A DNA stretch of 64,000 nucleotides from Brevundimonas variabilis (GTDB taxonomy: Bacteria; Pseudomonadota; Alphaproteobacteria; Caulobacterales; Caulobacteraceae), in contig NZ_JACHOR010000001.1 of NCBI RefSeq assembly GCF_014199945.1, positions 496,001-560,000 of the forward strand, given 5' to 3'. How positions within the stretch are numbered: the stretch's first letter is position 1; every line of letters begins with the position of its first letter. The notes beneath the pieces were generated by a model. The model was not told where the DNA came from. It did not search any database and saw nothing but the letters and a program-made list of their open reading frames with translations. This document shows positions 52,908-62,535 of the stretch, piece after piece. The position numbers and the translations under genes were made by a program.

Positions 52908-54220
52908 TGAAACGGATTGACTGGTCTTCCCTCGATGCCGCCGGGCAGCGCGCAGCCCTGGCACGCCCAAGCCGGCGCAGCGAGCAGGGGGTCACCGACG
53001 TGGTGCGCAGGATCTTCGACGACGTCCAGTCGCGGGGCGGGGCCGCGGTCACGGAGTGGTCGATCAAGCTGGACGGGGCCGCCCCGCGCCGGCTGGCCAT
53101 CACGCCCGAGGTGGTTGCTTCAGCCCGCGACCAGTTGGCCCCGGCCGATACACGGGCGCTGCGCATCGCCGCCGAGAATGTCCGGGTCTTTCACCAGGCG
53201 ACCCTGCCCGCAGATACGGCCCTGATCGAGACGACGCCGGGCGTGACCTCGAAACTGGTCTGGCGGCCGATCGGGGCCGCGGGCCTCTACGTTCCGGGCG
53301 GGTCGGCACCCCTGTTTTCCTCGCTGCTGATGCTGGCCATCCCGGCGGGCGTCGCAGGGGTCGAGACCCGTGTGGCCGTGACACCGCCGTCGCGATCGGG
53401 CGAACCCCACCCTGCGATGATCCTGGCCGCCGCCGAGGCCGGTCTGGAAGCCCTGTGGCTGCTGGGTGGAGCCCAGGCCATTGCCGCCATGACCTTCGGC
53501 GTGACCCTGGAGGACGGCGAGATCCCGGCGTGCGACAAGCTGTTCGGACCCGGCAACGCCTATGTCGCAGAGGCCAAACGCTATGCCTCGTCCCTGCCCG
53601 GTGGTCCCTCGCAGGACATGCCGGCGGGACCATCGGAGCTGCTGGTCATTGCCGACCGTGACGCCGATTTCGAGATCGCCGCTGCCGACCTGCTCAGCCA
53701 GGCCGAGCACGACGCCGACGCCCAGGTCATCCTCGTCTCCGACAGTGGCACCGCGATCACCGAGATCCTTGCCGAGGTGGAACGTCAGCTCGAGACCCTG
53801 CCCCGCGCCGAAATCGCCCGGGCTTCGCTGGCCGAAGCGCGCGCCATCCGGGTGCGGGACATGGCGGAGGCCTGCCGGGTGTCGAACCTCTACGGACCCG
53901 AGCACCTTGCTATCCAGACGGTCGATGCGGCGGATCTGGTGGCGTCCATCCGTGCGGCCGGGGCCGTCTTCGTCGGACGCAATGCCGCTGAGACCCTCGG
54001 CGACTATGCAGCGGGGCCCAGCCATGTGCTGCCGACCGACGGCGGGGCGCGGACCCTGGGCGGGATCACCACCGCCAGCTTCATGACCTCGATGTCGGTC
54101 CAGACCGTGTCCGACAAGGGAGCCGCGGCCCTGGCCCCCGTCGCCGCCCGACTGGCCCGGATGGAAGGGCTCGAGGCCCACGCCCGGGCCGCCGACCTGC
54201 GTGCGGAAGCCGTTCAATGA
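52907..54220 (+). CDS. hisD: Histidinol dehydrogenase
   Basis: A 437-residue zinc enzyme oxidising L-histidinol to histidine in two NAD-dependent steps, the last steps of the pathway. VPGGSAPLFSSLLMLAIPAG, VTPPSRSGEP, LGGAQAIAAMTFG, KLFGPGNAYVAEAKR, DMPAGPSELLVIAD and YGPEHLAIQT are all diagnostic. ATG 52907 overlaps the hisG stop; the next gene's ATG overlaps its own stop by 4 bases. Confidence 0.97.
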   Translation: MKRIDWSSLDAAGQRAALARPSRRSEQGVTDVVRRIFDDVQSRGGAAVTEWSIKLDGAAPRRLAITPEVVASARDQLAPADTRALRIAAENVRVFHQATLPADTALIETTPGVTSKLVWRPIGAAGLYVPGGSAPLFSSLLMLAIPAGVAGVETRVAVTPPSRSGEPHPAMILAAAEAGLEALWLLGGAQAIAAMTFGVTLEDGEIPACDKLFGPGNAYVAEAKRYASSLPGGPSQDMPAGPSELLVIADRDADFEIAAADLLSQAEHDADAQVILVSDSGTAITEILAEVERQLETLPRAEIARASLAEARAIRVRDMAEACRVSNLYGPEHLAIQTVDAADLVASIRAAGAVFVGRNAAETLGDYAAGPSHVLPTDGGARTLGGITTASFMTSMSVQTVSDKGAAALAPVAARLARMEGLEAHARAADLRAEAVQ

Positions 54221-55650
54221 CCCTGCCTGCCCCCTATCCTCCGCTCGTCTCCGGTGGCGAAGGCCTGGACCGGTATCCCTCGGATCCGGCCACCCTCTCC
54301 AGCCGCATGGCCGCCATCTATGCCGTCTCACCCGGGACCGTGTTGCCGGTCCGCGGCCTGACTCACGGGCTGGAGCTGGTCTGGCGACTCGTGGCGCGCG
54401 ACGGCCTTTCGGTTCAGGCCCCGGACGCGGAACCCTATACCGGTCTGGCTGCCATCTATGCTCGCTCCGGCGCCAGGACCGAAGCCGGAGCCGTCGTCAT
54501 CCGGGCCCTCGGCTCGCCCGAGGCCGTCGCCGAAATGGCCGCACGGGTCGCACCGGCCCTGCTGGTCGTGGACGAGGGACTGATCGAGTTCGCGGAAACC
54601 ACCTCGGCCGCCACCGTCATCGATGACCATGCCAATCTGGTCGTGCTGCGCAGCCTGTCGCTGGCCTATGGGCTGGCCGGGGCCCGCGTCGGCGCAGCCA
54701 TCGCGCAACCCGGCACGCTGGCGCGACTGGCCTCGGTGCTGGAGCCCTATGCCATCCCCGAGCCCGTCCTGCGGCTGGCGCAGCAGGCGCTGGACCCGTC
54801 CCGCATGATCGAGACCGCCGAACGGATCGCCATGGTCAGGACCGAGCGGGCACGGCTGGTCCGGGAATTGGAGCGGATCATGACGATCGAGGCCGGGGTC
54901 GGCCCCATCATCATGGCACGGCCATCCGACATGGCCGCAGCGCGAACGGCGCTCGGCACCTGGGGTCTGGCATCCGACGTGTCGGGTGACCGGCTGCGGC
55001 TGCCCGTGTCCATCCGGGCCGAGGTCAATGACCGGATGCTGGCCGCACTGGGAGCGGCGGCACCGCGGGCCAAGGCCCACCGCACCGGACAGGCCGTCCG
55101 CGACACCAAGGAGACCCGTATCGTCTGCGCCGTCGATCTGGATGCCGCAGGCCCGATCCGCATCGAGACCGGCGTCGGCTTCTTCGATCACATGCTGGAA
55201 CAGGTCGCGGCCCACGGCGGCTTCAGCCTGCGCCTGCAGTGCGAGGGCGACTTGCACACCGATCCCCACCACACGATCGAGGACAGCGCCATCGCGCTTG
55301 GCCAGGCCCTGAAACAGGCGCTGGGCGAACGGCGGGGTATCGGTCGCTACGGCTTTGTCCTGCCCATGGACGAGGCCAATGCCACGGTGTCGATCGACCT
55401 GTCGGGCCGTCCCTATCCCGTGTTCGAGGGCCATTTCGACACCCCGTTCATCGGCGACTATCGCACCGACCTGACGGCGCATGTCTTCCGCTCGCTGGCC
55501 GAACACCTCGGGGCCGCGATCCACATTTCGGTGACCGGCGCCGACGACCACCACAAGACCGAGGCTGTCTACAAGGGCTTCGGCCGGGCCCTGCGCCAGG
55601 CCATCCGCGTCGAGGGCGATGTGGTGCCCAGCACCAAGGGCGTGCTGTGA
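54217..55650 (+). CDS. hisB: Fusion of a degenerate HisC-like aminotransferase domain and imidazoleglycerol-phosphate dehydratase HisB
   Basis: A 477-residue fusion. Residues 1-283 align in order with histidinol-phosphate aminotransferase: DRYPSDPATL, VRGLTHGLELVW, VVDEGLIEFAET, RSLSLAYGLAGARVGAAIA, EPYAIPEPVLRLAQQAL and LRLPVSIRAEVNDRMLAAL. The PLP lysine of HisC (SKA-GLAG) is Leu149 here, the Asn-Pro-Asn-Asn-Pro segment is missing, and the Tyr of DEAYIEF is Leu122, so aminotransferase activity is unlikely. Residues 288-477 form a complete HisB: FFDHML, TDPHHTIEDSAI, DDHHKTEAVYKGF and PSTKGVL, with all metal His residues. It overlaps hisD and hisH by 4 bases each. Confidence 0.88.
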   Translation: MTLPAPYPPLVSGGEGLDRYPSDPATLSSRMAAIYAVSPGTVLPVRGLTHGLELVWRLVARDGLSVQAPDAEPYTGLAAIYARSGARTEAGAVVIRALGSPEAVAEMAARVAPALLVVDEGLIEFAETTSAATVIDDHANLVVLRSLSLAYGLAGARVGAAIAQPGTLARLASVLEPYAIPEPVLRLAQQALDPSRMIETAERIAMVRTERARLVRELERIMTIEAGVGPIIMARPSDMAAARTALGTWGLASDVSGDRLRLPVSIRAEVNDRMLAALGAAAPRAKAHRTGQAVRDTKETRIVCAVDLDAAGPIRIETGVGFFDHMLEQVAAHGGFSLRLQCEGDLHTDPHHTIEDSAIALGQALKQALGERRGIGRYGFVLPMDEANATVSIDLSGRPYPVFEGHFDTPFIGDYRTDLTAHVFRSLAEHLGAAIHISVTGADDHHKTEAVYKGFGRALRQAIRVEGDVVPSTKGVL

Positions 55651-56246
55651 CCGTTGCCATCGTCCATCTGGGTGCGGGCAATACGGCCTCCGTCCAGTTC
55701 GCCCTGGAACGGCTGGGGGCCGAGGCCGTCATCACCGCCGATCCTGCGGTGATTGCCGATGCCGAGCGTCTGGTGCTGCCAGGCGTCGGCGCGGCAGGCT
55801 ATGCCATGGCGCGCATGGCCGACCTCGGCCTGACCGACATCATCAAGGGTTTCGAACGCCCCCTGATCGGGCTTTGCCTCGGCCAGCAGCTTCTGTTCGA
55901 AACGTCGGAGGAGAACGGCGGGGCGACGATGCTGGGCTTCATCCCGGGCGAGGTCCGGCGTCTGGACGTCGGTCCGGACCGACCCGTGCCGCACATGGGC
56001 TGGACGAAGCTGGAAGGGCTCAAGGACGATCCGATCCTCGAAGGCGTGTCGCCGGGTGCCTATGCCTATTTCGTGCACAGCTTCGTCTGTCCGGACACGG
56101 ACGCCACAATCGCCTGCGCCGACTACGGGACCGAGGTCCCCGCCATGGTGCGGACCGGCAACCGCTGGGGCTGCCAGTTCCATCCCGAACGCTCGGCCCG
56201 GGCCGGGGCGCGCATCCTGCAGAATTTTCTGAGCCTGAGCATATGA
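55647..56246 (+). CDS. hisH: Imidazole glycerol phosphate synthase, glutaminase subunit
   Basis: A 199-residue class I glutamine amidotransferase supplying ammonia to HisF. VLPGVGAAGYAM, the nucleophile Cys in LIGLCLGQQLLFE, VPHMGWTKLE and the His-Glu pair in WGCQFHPERSARAG are present. The GTG start overlaps the HisC-like/HisB stop, and the stop overlaps hisA (ATATGA). Confidence 0.96.
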   Translation: MTVAIVHLGAGNTASVQFALERLGAEAVITADPAVIADAERLVLPGVGAAGYAMARMADLGLTDIIKGFERPLIGLCLGQQLLFETSEENGGATMLGFIPGEVRRLDVGPDRPVPHMGWTKLEGLKDDPILEGVSPGAYAYFVHSFVCPDTDATIACADYGTEVPAMVRTGNRWGCQFHPERSARAGARILQNFLSLSI

Positions 56247-56971
56247 TCCTTTACCCCGCCATCGACCTGCGTGCCGGCGTCTGTGTCCGACTGATGCACG
56301 GCCGTTTCGACCAGGTCACCGAATACGATACCGATCCGTCCGCGCGGCTTGCGGCCTTTGCCGGGGCCGGCGCAGCGTGGGTCCATATCGTCGATCTGGA
56401 CGGGGCCGAGGCCGGGGGCGCGGTCCAGCACGGGCTGATCGGCGAACTGGCCCGGAACGGCGGTGTCCGCATCCAGTCCGGCGGCGGGGTCCGAGCCGTC
56501 GAGGATGTCGAGCGGCTGCTGGCCGCCGGGGTGACCCGGGTTGTCGTCGGATCGCTGGCCGTGACGAAGCCTGACCTCGTGGCCGACTGGCTGGCGCGGT
56601 TCGGGCCCGAGGCCCTGACCCTGGCGTTCGACGTTCGCGTGGGGGAAGACGGCGTGCCGACGCCTTCGCTCAAGGGCTGGACCGAAGCCGCCGGGCTCGA
56701 CCTGTGGGCCGCGCTGGATCGATATCCGGCCGGATCGCTGCAGCACATCCTGGTCACCGATGTGGGCCGTGACGGGGCCCTGACCGGACCGAACCTGGAC
56801 CTGCTTGCCGAGGTGAAGCAACGTCGCCCGGACCTGCAGCTGCAGGCCTCGGGCGGGGTGTCGTCGCTCGAGGATCTGGTGGCCCTGAAAGCCATGGGGG
56901 CCGACGGAGCCATTGTGGGCCGGGCGCTTTACGAAGGCCGGTTCACCCTGGAACAGGCCCTGCAGGCATGA
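56243..56971 (+). CDS. hisA: Phosphoribosylformimino-5-aminoimidazole carboxamide ribotide isomerase
   Basis: A 242-residue half-barrel-repeat TIM barrel catalysing the Amadori rearrangement of ProFAR. The catalytic Asp residues are in [14 protein letters not shown] and [15 protein letters not shown]; the phosphate site contains [12 protein letters not shown] and [12 protein letters not shown]. It overlaps both hisH and hisF by 4 bases. Confidence 0.97.
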   Translation: MILYPAIDLRAGVCVRLMHGRFDQVTEYDTDPSARLAAFAGAGAAWVHIVDLDGAEAGGAVQHGLIGELARNGGVRIQSGGGVRAVEDVERLLAAGVTRVVVGSLAVTKPDLVADWLARFGPEALTLAFDVRVGEDGVPTPSLKGWTEAAGLDLWAALDRYPAGSLQHILVTDVGRDGALTGPNLDLLAEVKQRRPDLQLQASGGVSSLEDLVALKAMGADGAIVGRALYEGRFTLEQALQA

Positions 56972-57735
56972 CCGCCCGCCGCATCATCCCCTGCCTGGAC
57001 GTCAAGGACGGACGGGTCGTGAAGGGCGTGCGCTTCGAGGGCCACACAGACATGGGCGACGCCGCCGAACTGGCCGCGCGCTATCGCGACGAGGGTGCGG
57101 ACGAGCTGGTCTTCTACGACATCACCGCCTCGCCCGAGGGCCGGACGCTGGACTATGGCTGGGTGCGATCGATCGCGCGGCTGCTGGACATCCCCTTCTG
57201 CGTGGCCGGCGGGATCCGGACGGTGGACCAGGCCGCCGCCTGTCTCGACAACGGGGCCGACAAGGTCTCGATCAACTCACCCGCGCTGGAGCGACCGGAA
57301 CTGATCACCGAAATGGCTGACCGGTTAGGGAGTCAGTGTGTCGTCGTCGGGGTCGATTCCCGGCGCGAGGACGGGGAGTATGTCGTCCACAAATATACCG
57401 GAGATCCCAATGCCCGGCGGCTGGCCGGCCGGCGGACACTGGACTGGCTGGTCGAGGCACAGGCGCTCGGGGCCGGAGAGATCGTGCTGAATTGCATCGA
57501 TCAGGACGGTGTCCGCGCGGGTTATGACACGGCCCAGCTGTCCGAGGCGCGGTCCCGGCTGACCATTCCTCTGATCGCTTCCGGCGGAGCCGGCGCGGTC
57601 TCCCATTTCCTCGACGTGTTCGACCGGGCCAATGTCTCGGGCGCGCTGGCCGCCAGCGTGTTCCACACCGGAGCCATCCGGATTCCGGACCTCAAGGCAT
57701 CACTGGCCGCATCCGGCGTGGAGATGAGATCATGA
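56968..57735 (+). CDS. hisF: Imidazole glycerol phosphate synthase, cyclase subunit
   Basis: A 255-residue TIM barrel making imidazole glycerol phosphate and AICAR. The catalytic Asp residues are in [15 protein letters not shown] and [24 protein letters not shown] and [15 protein letters not shown] bind phosphate. It is followed by repeat copy B rather than directly by hisIE. Confidence 0.97.
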   Translation: MTARRIIPCLDVKDGRVVKGVRFEGHTDMGDAAELAARYRDEGADELVFYDITASPEGRTLDYGWVRSIARLLDIPFCVAGGIRTVDQAAACLDNGADKVSINSPALERPELITEMADRLGSQCVVVGVDSRREDGEYVVHKYTGDPNARRLAGRRTLDWLVEAQALGAGEIVLNCIDQDGVRAGYDTAQLSEARSRLTIPLIASGGAGAVSHFLDVFDRANVSGALAASVFHTGAIRIPDLKASLAASGVEMRS

Positions 57736-57744
57736 CCTCTCTCT

Positions 57745-57874
57745 CCACTCATCCCGGCGAAAGCCGGGACCCAGCGCCTTGGGCGCTCTTCAAGGTCGGG
57801 GCTCGCATTGCTGCCGATCCTGCGCAGGCTGATTCACACAAGGACTGGGTCCCGGCTTTCGCCGGGATGAGCGG
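57745..57874. repeat. Palindromic intergenic repeat, copy B (CTCATCCCGGCGAA family)
   Basis: The left arm (57745-57774) and right arm (57845-57874) are complementary at 29 of 30 positions, with a 70-base centre. The arms match those of copy A (5441-5567) closely while the centres differ. It fills nearly the whole hisF-hisIE gap and ends 8 bases before the hisIE start codon, with GAGCGG at its end. Confidence 0.87.
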
Positions 57875-57882
57875 ATACTGAC

Positions 57883-58527
57883 ATGATCAATCCCGACACG
57901 CTCGATTTTGCCAAGGGCAACGGCCTGATCCCGGCCATCGTGCAGGACGCGGACACCCTTCAGGTGCTGACCCTGGCCTATATGGACCGCGCCGCGCTGG
58001 ACGAGACCATTGCCAGCGGCGAGGCGACCTTCTTCTCGCGGTCCCGCGGCGGGCGCTGGCGCAAGGGCGAGACCTCGGGCAACCGGCTGACGGTCGTGTC
58101 GATCACGCCCGACTGCGACGGCGATGCGCTGGTGCTGGCCGTCCGGCCGATGGGACCGGCCTGCCATCTGGGGACCACCAGCTGTTTCGGCACCGAGACT
58201 TCGCCGGGCGTCGGGCGAATCGCGGCTCTGGAGCGGACCATTGCCGAACGCGCCGCCGCTGATCCAGAGACCAGCTGGACGGCCCGCCTGATGGCCCAGG
58301 GCCCCAAGCGAGCCGCGCAGAAGGTCGGCGAGGAGGGGGTCGAAACGGCGCTGGCCGGTGCCGCAGGTCCGGACGAGGAGGTGGCCTCGGAGGCCGCCGA
58401 CCTCGTCTATCACTTGCTGGTCCTGCTGCGTTCGCGTCACATGGTGTTTCAGGACGTGCTGGATGTGTTGGCCCGGCGGGCGCAACCGGCCAAAGACACG
58501 GACGGTTCAGGGGCCATGCCCGACTAG
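57883..58527 (+). CDS. hisIE: Bifunctional phosphoribosyl-AMP cyclohydrolase / phosphoribosyl-ATP pyrophosphatase
   Basis: A 214-residue fusion catalysing steps 2 and 3 of histidine synthesis. The HisI domain (residues 1-112) shows LAYMDRAALDETI, FFSRSRGGRWRKGETSGN, DCDGDALVL and ACHLGTTSCF (zinc Cys). The HisE domain (113-200) shows IAALERTIAERA, KVGEEGVETALAG and EAADLVYHLLVLL (metal acidic residues). It is separated from hisF by repeat copy B and from zwf by only 18 bases. Confidence 0.96.
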   Translation: MINPDTLDFAKGNGLIPAIVQDADTLQVLTLAYMDRAALDETIASGEATFFSRSRGGRWRKGETSGNRLTVVSITPDCDGDALVLAVRPMGPACHLGTTSCFGTETSPGVGRIAALERTIAERAAADPETSWTARLMAQGPKRAAQKVGEEGVETALAGAAGPDEEVASEAADLVYHLLVLLRSRHMVFQDVLDVLARRAQPAKDTDGSGAMPD

Positions 58528-58545
58528 ACGGAAATAGGAGCAGCC

Positions 58546-60006
58546 ATGACGGCTCTGGTGTTGTTCGGCGGTGGCGGTGACCTGGCCATGCGGATGCTCC
58601 TTCCGTCGCTGTATTTCCTCGACCACGACGGCCTGCTGCCCGAAGGACTCAAAATCATCGGCGCGGCCCGGTCCGAGGAGACTCCGGCCGAATACATCGC
58701 CCGCGTTCGCCAGTCGGTCGAGGCCAAGGCCCGCGCCGACAAGGCCTGGGACGAGACGGTCTGGGCCCGGATGGAGGCGCGGCTTGACTATATGGCCGTG
58801 GACGCAACCAGCGCCGAGAGCCTGAAGCCCTTGCGCGACAAGGTCGGACAGGGGTCGGTGACATCCTTCCTCGCGGTCTCGCCGTCCCTGTATGCCCGGA
58901 TCGTCACGGCCATGCGCGCAGCCGGCCTGGCCGAGCCCGAAGACCGGGTCGTGCTGGAAAAACCGGTCGGTCGCGACCTCGAGAGTTTCCGCGCCATCGA
59001 TGACGCCGTCGCCGACGCCTTCTCCGAGGCCCAGGTGTTCCGCATCGACCACTATCTGGGCAAGGAGACGGTCCAGAACCTTCTGGCCCTGCGGTTCGGC
59101 AACACCATCTTCGAGCCGCTGTGGAACAATCTGTCCATCGACCACGTACAGATCACGGTGGGTGAAACCGTCGGGGTCGGCGATCGCTGGCCCTACTACG
59201 ATGAATATGGAGCCCTGCGAGACATGCTCCAGAACCACATGCTCCAGCTGCTGTGCCTTGTGGCCATGGAGCCGCCGTCGGACCTCGATGCCGACTCGGT
59301 CCGCAACGAAAAGGTCAAGGTGCTGCGCTCGCTGCGTCCCATCACGCACGAGGACGCCGAACGGGTGACGGTGCGTGGCCAGTATGAATCGGGGACCTCG
59401 GGCGGCAAGCCGGTACCCAGTTATGACGAGGAGCGCGGGCTGGATTCGGACACCGAGACCTTCGTCGCCATCCGCGCCGACATCGACAACTGGCGCTGGG
59501 CCGGCGTGCCGTTCTTCATGCGCACCGGAAAGCGTCTGGCGGAAAAGCGGACCGAGATCGTGATCCAGTTCAAGCCTGTGCCGCACTCGATCTTCGGCCA
59601 CGATGACCGCGGCGACGTGCAGGCCAACCGCATGGTGATCGAGCTGCAGCCCGAGGAGGACATCAGCCTGTCGGTGATGAACAAGCGGCCGGGCCTCGAC
59701 CAGCGGATGCAGCTGCAGCCGATCCAGATGTCCCTGTCCTGGGGCGTTGGCGGGAAGGACGCCCGGCCGCCACGCCGCCGCATCGCCTACGAGCGGTTGC
59801 TGCTGGACGCCATGGCGGGCGATTCGACGCTCTTCGTCCGCCGCGACGAGGCCGAGAAGGCGTGGGAATGGGTCGATCAGGTGTCCCAGGCCTGGGCCGA
59901 TGCAGGGACCAAACCCCACGACTATGCGCCAGGGTCTTGGGGACCGGACGAAGCGGACATGCTGCTGGCCCGGACCGGGCGGGACTGGAACACGACCGAT
60001 GCCTGA
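58546..60006 (+). CDS. zwf: Glucose-6-phosphate 1-dehydrogenase
   Basis: A 486-residue enzyme oxidising glucose 6-phosphate to 6-phosphogluconolactone. The substrate and catalytic motif RIDHYLGKETVQNLLALRF and EKPVGRDLESF are intact. The cofactor loop reads FGGGGDLAMRMLLPSLY in place of the usual GASGDLAKRK-type sequence, so cofactor preference may be altered. TAGGAG precedes ATG 58546. It overlaps pgl by 8 bases. First gene of the Entner-Doudoroff set zwf-pgl-edd-glk. Confidence 0.96.
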   Translation: MTALVLFGGGGDLAMRMLLPSLYFLDHDGLLPEGLKIIGAARSEETPAEYIARVRQSVEAKARADKAWDETVWARMEARLDYMAVDATSAESLKPLRDKVGQGSVTSFLAVSPSLYARIVTAMRAAGLAEPEDRVVLEKPVGRDLESFRAIDDAVADAFSEAQVFRIDHYLGKETVQNLLALRFGNTIFEPLWNNLSIDHVQITVGETVGVGDRWPYYDEYGALRDMLQNHMLQLLCLVAMEPPSDLDADSVRNEKVKVLRSLRPITHEDAERVTVRGQYESGTSGGKPVPSYDEERGLDSDTETFVAIRADIDNWRWAGVPFFMRTGKRLAEKRTEIVIQFKPVPHSIFGHDDRGDVQANRMVIELQPEEDISLSVMNKRPGLDQRMQLQPIQMSLSWGVGGKDARPPRRRIAYERLLLDAMAGDSTLFVRRDEAEKAWEWVDQVSQAWADAGTKPHDYAPGSWGPDEADMLLARTGRDWNTTDA

Positions 60007-60706
60007 GATCGAGACCTTCGCCACGGTCGACGACTGGGCCGATGCCTGTGCGGACCGGCTGGCTTCCGACCTGGCCGGTGCCGTGTCCGCACGGGGCAAG
60101 GCCCTGTTCGCCGGTCCCGGAGGATCGACACCCGCACCCGTCTACGAGCGGCTGTCCCGGTCCGATCTCGACTGGTCCCGCATTGCCGTCACCCTGATCG
60201 ACGAGCGCTATGTTCCGGAAACCTCACCGGACTCGAACGCCCGGCTGATCCGCGACGTCCTGTTGCAGGGCCCGGCGGCAGCGGCACAGTTCATTCCATT
60301 GTATCGCCCCGCCGTGACCGTCGACCGCGCCGCAGCCGAGGCCGCCGCGGACCTGTCATCCGCAGGCGGACGACTGGATACGGTCTTGCTGGGCATGGGC
60401 GAGGACGGCCACATCTGCTCGATGTTCCCGGGGAGTCCGACCCTGAAGACCCTGCTGACACCGGTCCTCAAGCCGACCGTCCTTGGCGTTCCGCCCGGGC
60501 GCGACGGGGCCGCTCCGACGATCGAGCGGCTGAGCATGAACCTGCCCTATCTGATGCAGGCCGGTCGCGTGATCCTGGCCCTGAAGGGGCGAACCAAGCG
60601 CGAGGTCTATGAGCGCGAGGCCGGGGGTGACCCCCGCATGCAGCCGATCGCCGCCCTGCTGGCCCACGCCGTTCCGCTAGACGTCCTCTGGACGGAGGCT
60701 AACTGA
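59999..60706 (+). CDS. pgl: 6-phosphogluconolactonase
   Basis: A 235-residue DevB-type lactonase hydrolysing 6-phosphogluconolactone. [36 protein letters not shown] and [17 protein letters not shown] (active-site His) are diagnostic. It overlaps zwf by 8 bases and edd by one base (TGATG), so the three genes are translationally coupled. Confidence 0.95.
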   Translation: MPEIETFATVDDWADACADRLASDLAGAVSARGKALFAGPGGSTPAPVYERLSRSDLDWSRIAVTLIDERYVPETSPDSNARLIRDVLLQGPAAAAQFIPLYRPAVTVDRAAAEAAADLSSAGGRLDTVLLGMGEDGHICSMFPGSPTLKTLLTPVLKPTVLGVPPGRDGAAPTIERLSMNLPYLMQAGRVILALKGRTKREVYEREAGGDPRMQPIAALLAHAVPLDVLWTEAN

Positions 60707-62535
60707 TGCCGACCCTGAACCCCGCCGTTGCCGCCGTCACCGCCCGGATCATCGCGCGCAGCCGCGTCACACGTACCGACTATCTGCGCCGCATGGACCA
60801 CGCTCGCGACAGCGGCGTGGCACGGGCCAAACTGTCCTGCGCCAACTGGGCCCATGCCTTTGCGGGCCAGACGATCGCCGACAAGCTGACCATGATGGGC
60901 GGGACCGTGCCCAATGTCGGCATCGTCACCGCCTATAACGACATGCTGTCGGCCCATCAGCCGTTCGAGCGCTTCCCCGAGATCATCCGCCAGGCCGCCC
61001 GGTCGCTGGGGGCCACGGCGCAAGTCGCCGGTGGCACACCCGCCATGTGCGACGGAGTTACCCAGGGCCGTCCGGGCATGGAGCTGTCGCTGTTCAGCCG
61101 CGACGTCATCGCCATGTCGACCGGCGTTGCGCTGACGCATGACGCCTTTGATGCTGCGGTCATGCTGGGAGTCTGCGACAAGATCGTGCCCGGCCTGTTC
61201 ATGGGGGCCCTGGCGTTCGGGCATCTGCCGGTGATCTTCGCCCCCGCCGGTCCCATGCCCTCGGGTATTCCGAATGCGGAGAAGGCCCGCGTCCGGGCCG
61301 AGTATGCCCAGGGCAAGGTGGACCGCCAGACCCTGCTGGAGAGCGAGGTCGGCTCCTACCACTCGCCCGGCACCTGCACCTTTTATGGCACCGCCAACTC
61401 CAACCAGATGATGATGGAGCTGATGGGCCTGCACCTGCCCTCGACCGCGTTCGTCCATCCCGAGACCGGCCTGCGCGACGCCCTGACGGCCGCGACCGGC
61501 CACCGCGCCGTGGAACTGGCCGCCTCGGGGGAAAGCCGAATGGCCGATGTCATCGACGAGAAGTCGATCGTCAACGGCATCGTCGCCCTGCTGGCCACCG
61601 GCGGATCGACCAACCATGCCATCCATCTGGTGGCCATGGCGCGGGCCGCCGGCGTGCTGATCGACTGGACCGACATGGACGAACTGTCGGCCGTGACCCC
61701 GCTGCTGGCCCGGGTCTATCCGAACGGTTCGGCAGACGTGAATGCCTTTCAGGCCGCAGGCGGCGTCGCTTTCGTGGCCCGCGAACTGGCCCTCGGCGGC
61801 CACATCCATTCCGACGTCACGACGGTCATGGGCAAGGGGATCGATGCCTATTTCCGCGAACCCGCCATGATCGACGGCGAACTGGTCTGGCGCGACGGTG
61901 TCCGGGACAGTCTGGACACGGACATCCTGCGTCCCGCCTCTGACCCGTTCCAGAAGGATGGCGGACTGAGGCTGGTCAAGGGCAACCTGGGCCGGGCGGT
62001 CATCAAGGTGTCGGCGGTCAAGCCGGAGCACCGGGTCGTCGAAGCCCCCTGCGCCGTCTTCGAGACCCAGGAAGACGTCCAGGCCGCGTTCAAGGCCGGG
62101 CAGCTGGATCGCGACGTGGTCATCGTGCTGCGGTTCCAGGGGCCCAAGGCCAATGGCATGCCGGAGCTTCACTCCCTGTCCCCTCTGATGTCCGTCCTGC
62201 TGGATCGCGGCTTCAAGGTGGCGCTGGTCACAGACGGGCGGATGTCCGGCGCGTCCGGCAAGACGGCGGCGGCGATCCATGTCAGCCCGGAGGCTCTGGA
62301 TGGCGGCCCGCTGGCCCATGTTCAGGATGGTGACATCGTGCGCGTGGATGCCGAGACCGGCCAGATGGAAGCCGTCGGGATCGACCTGGCCACACGGCCA
62401 AGGGCCCTTCGAACGCCGGCGCATGCCGCATCGGATTCCTGGGGCTATGGCCGCGAACTGTTTTCGCTTTTTCGAAAGGGGGTCACCTCCGCAGAAGAGG
62501 GCGCCTCCGTCTGCTTCTCCGGGGAGGGAGAATAA
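60706..62535 (+). CDS. edd: Phosphogluconate dehydratase
   Basis: A 609-residue iron-sulfur dehydratase forming KDPG from 6-phosphogluconate, the defining step of the Entner-Doudoroff pathway. [47 protein letters not shown] (cluster Cys) and [12 protein letters not shown] identify it within the IlvD/Edd family. The aldolase gene eda is not in the window. Confidence 0.97.
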   Translation: MPTLNPAVAAVTARIIARSRVTRTDYLRRMDHARDSGVARAKLSCANWAHAFAGQTIADKLTMMGGTVPNVGIVTAYNDMLSAHQPFERFPEIIRQAARSLGATAQVAGGTPAMCDGVTQGRPGMELSLFSRDVIAMSTGVALTHDAFDAAVMLGVCDKIVPGLFMGALAFGHLPVIFAPAGPMPSGIPNAEKARVRAEYAQGKVDRQTLLESEVGSYHSPGTCTFYGTANSNQMMMELMGLHLPSTAFVHPETGLRDALTAATGHRAVELAASGESRMADVIDEKSIVNGIVALLATGGSTNHAIHLVAMARAAGVLIDWTDMDELSAVTPLLARVYPNGSADVNAFQAAGGVAFVARELALGGHIHSDVTTVMGKGIDAYFREPAMIDGELVWRDGVRDSLDTDILRPASDPFQKDGGLRLVKGNLGRAVIKVSAVKPEHRVVEAPCAVFETQEDVQAAFKAGQLDRDVVIVLRFQGPKANGMPELHSLSPLMSVLLDRGFKVALVTDGRMSGASGKTAAAIHVSPEALDGGPLAHVQDGDIVRVDAETGQMEAVGIDLATRPRALRTPAHAASDSWGYGRELFSLFRKGVTSAEEGASVCFSGEGE

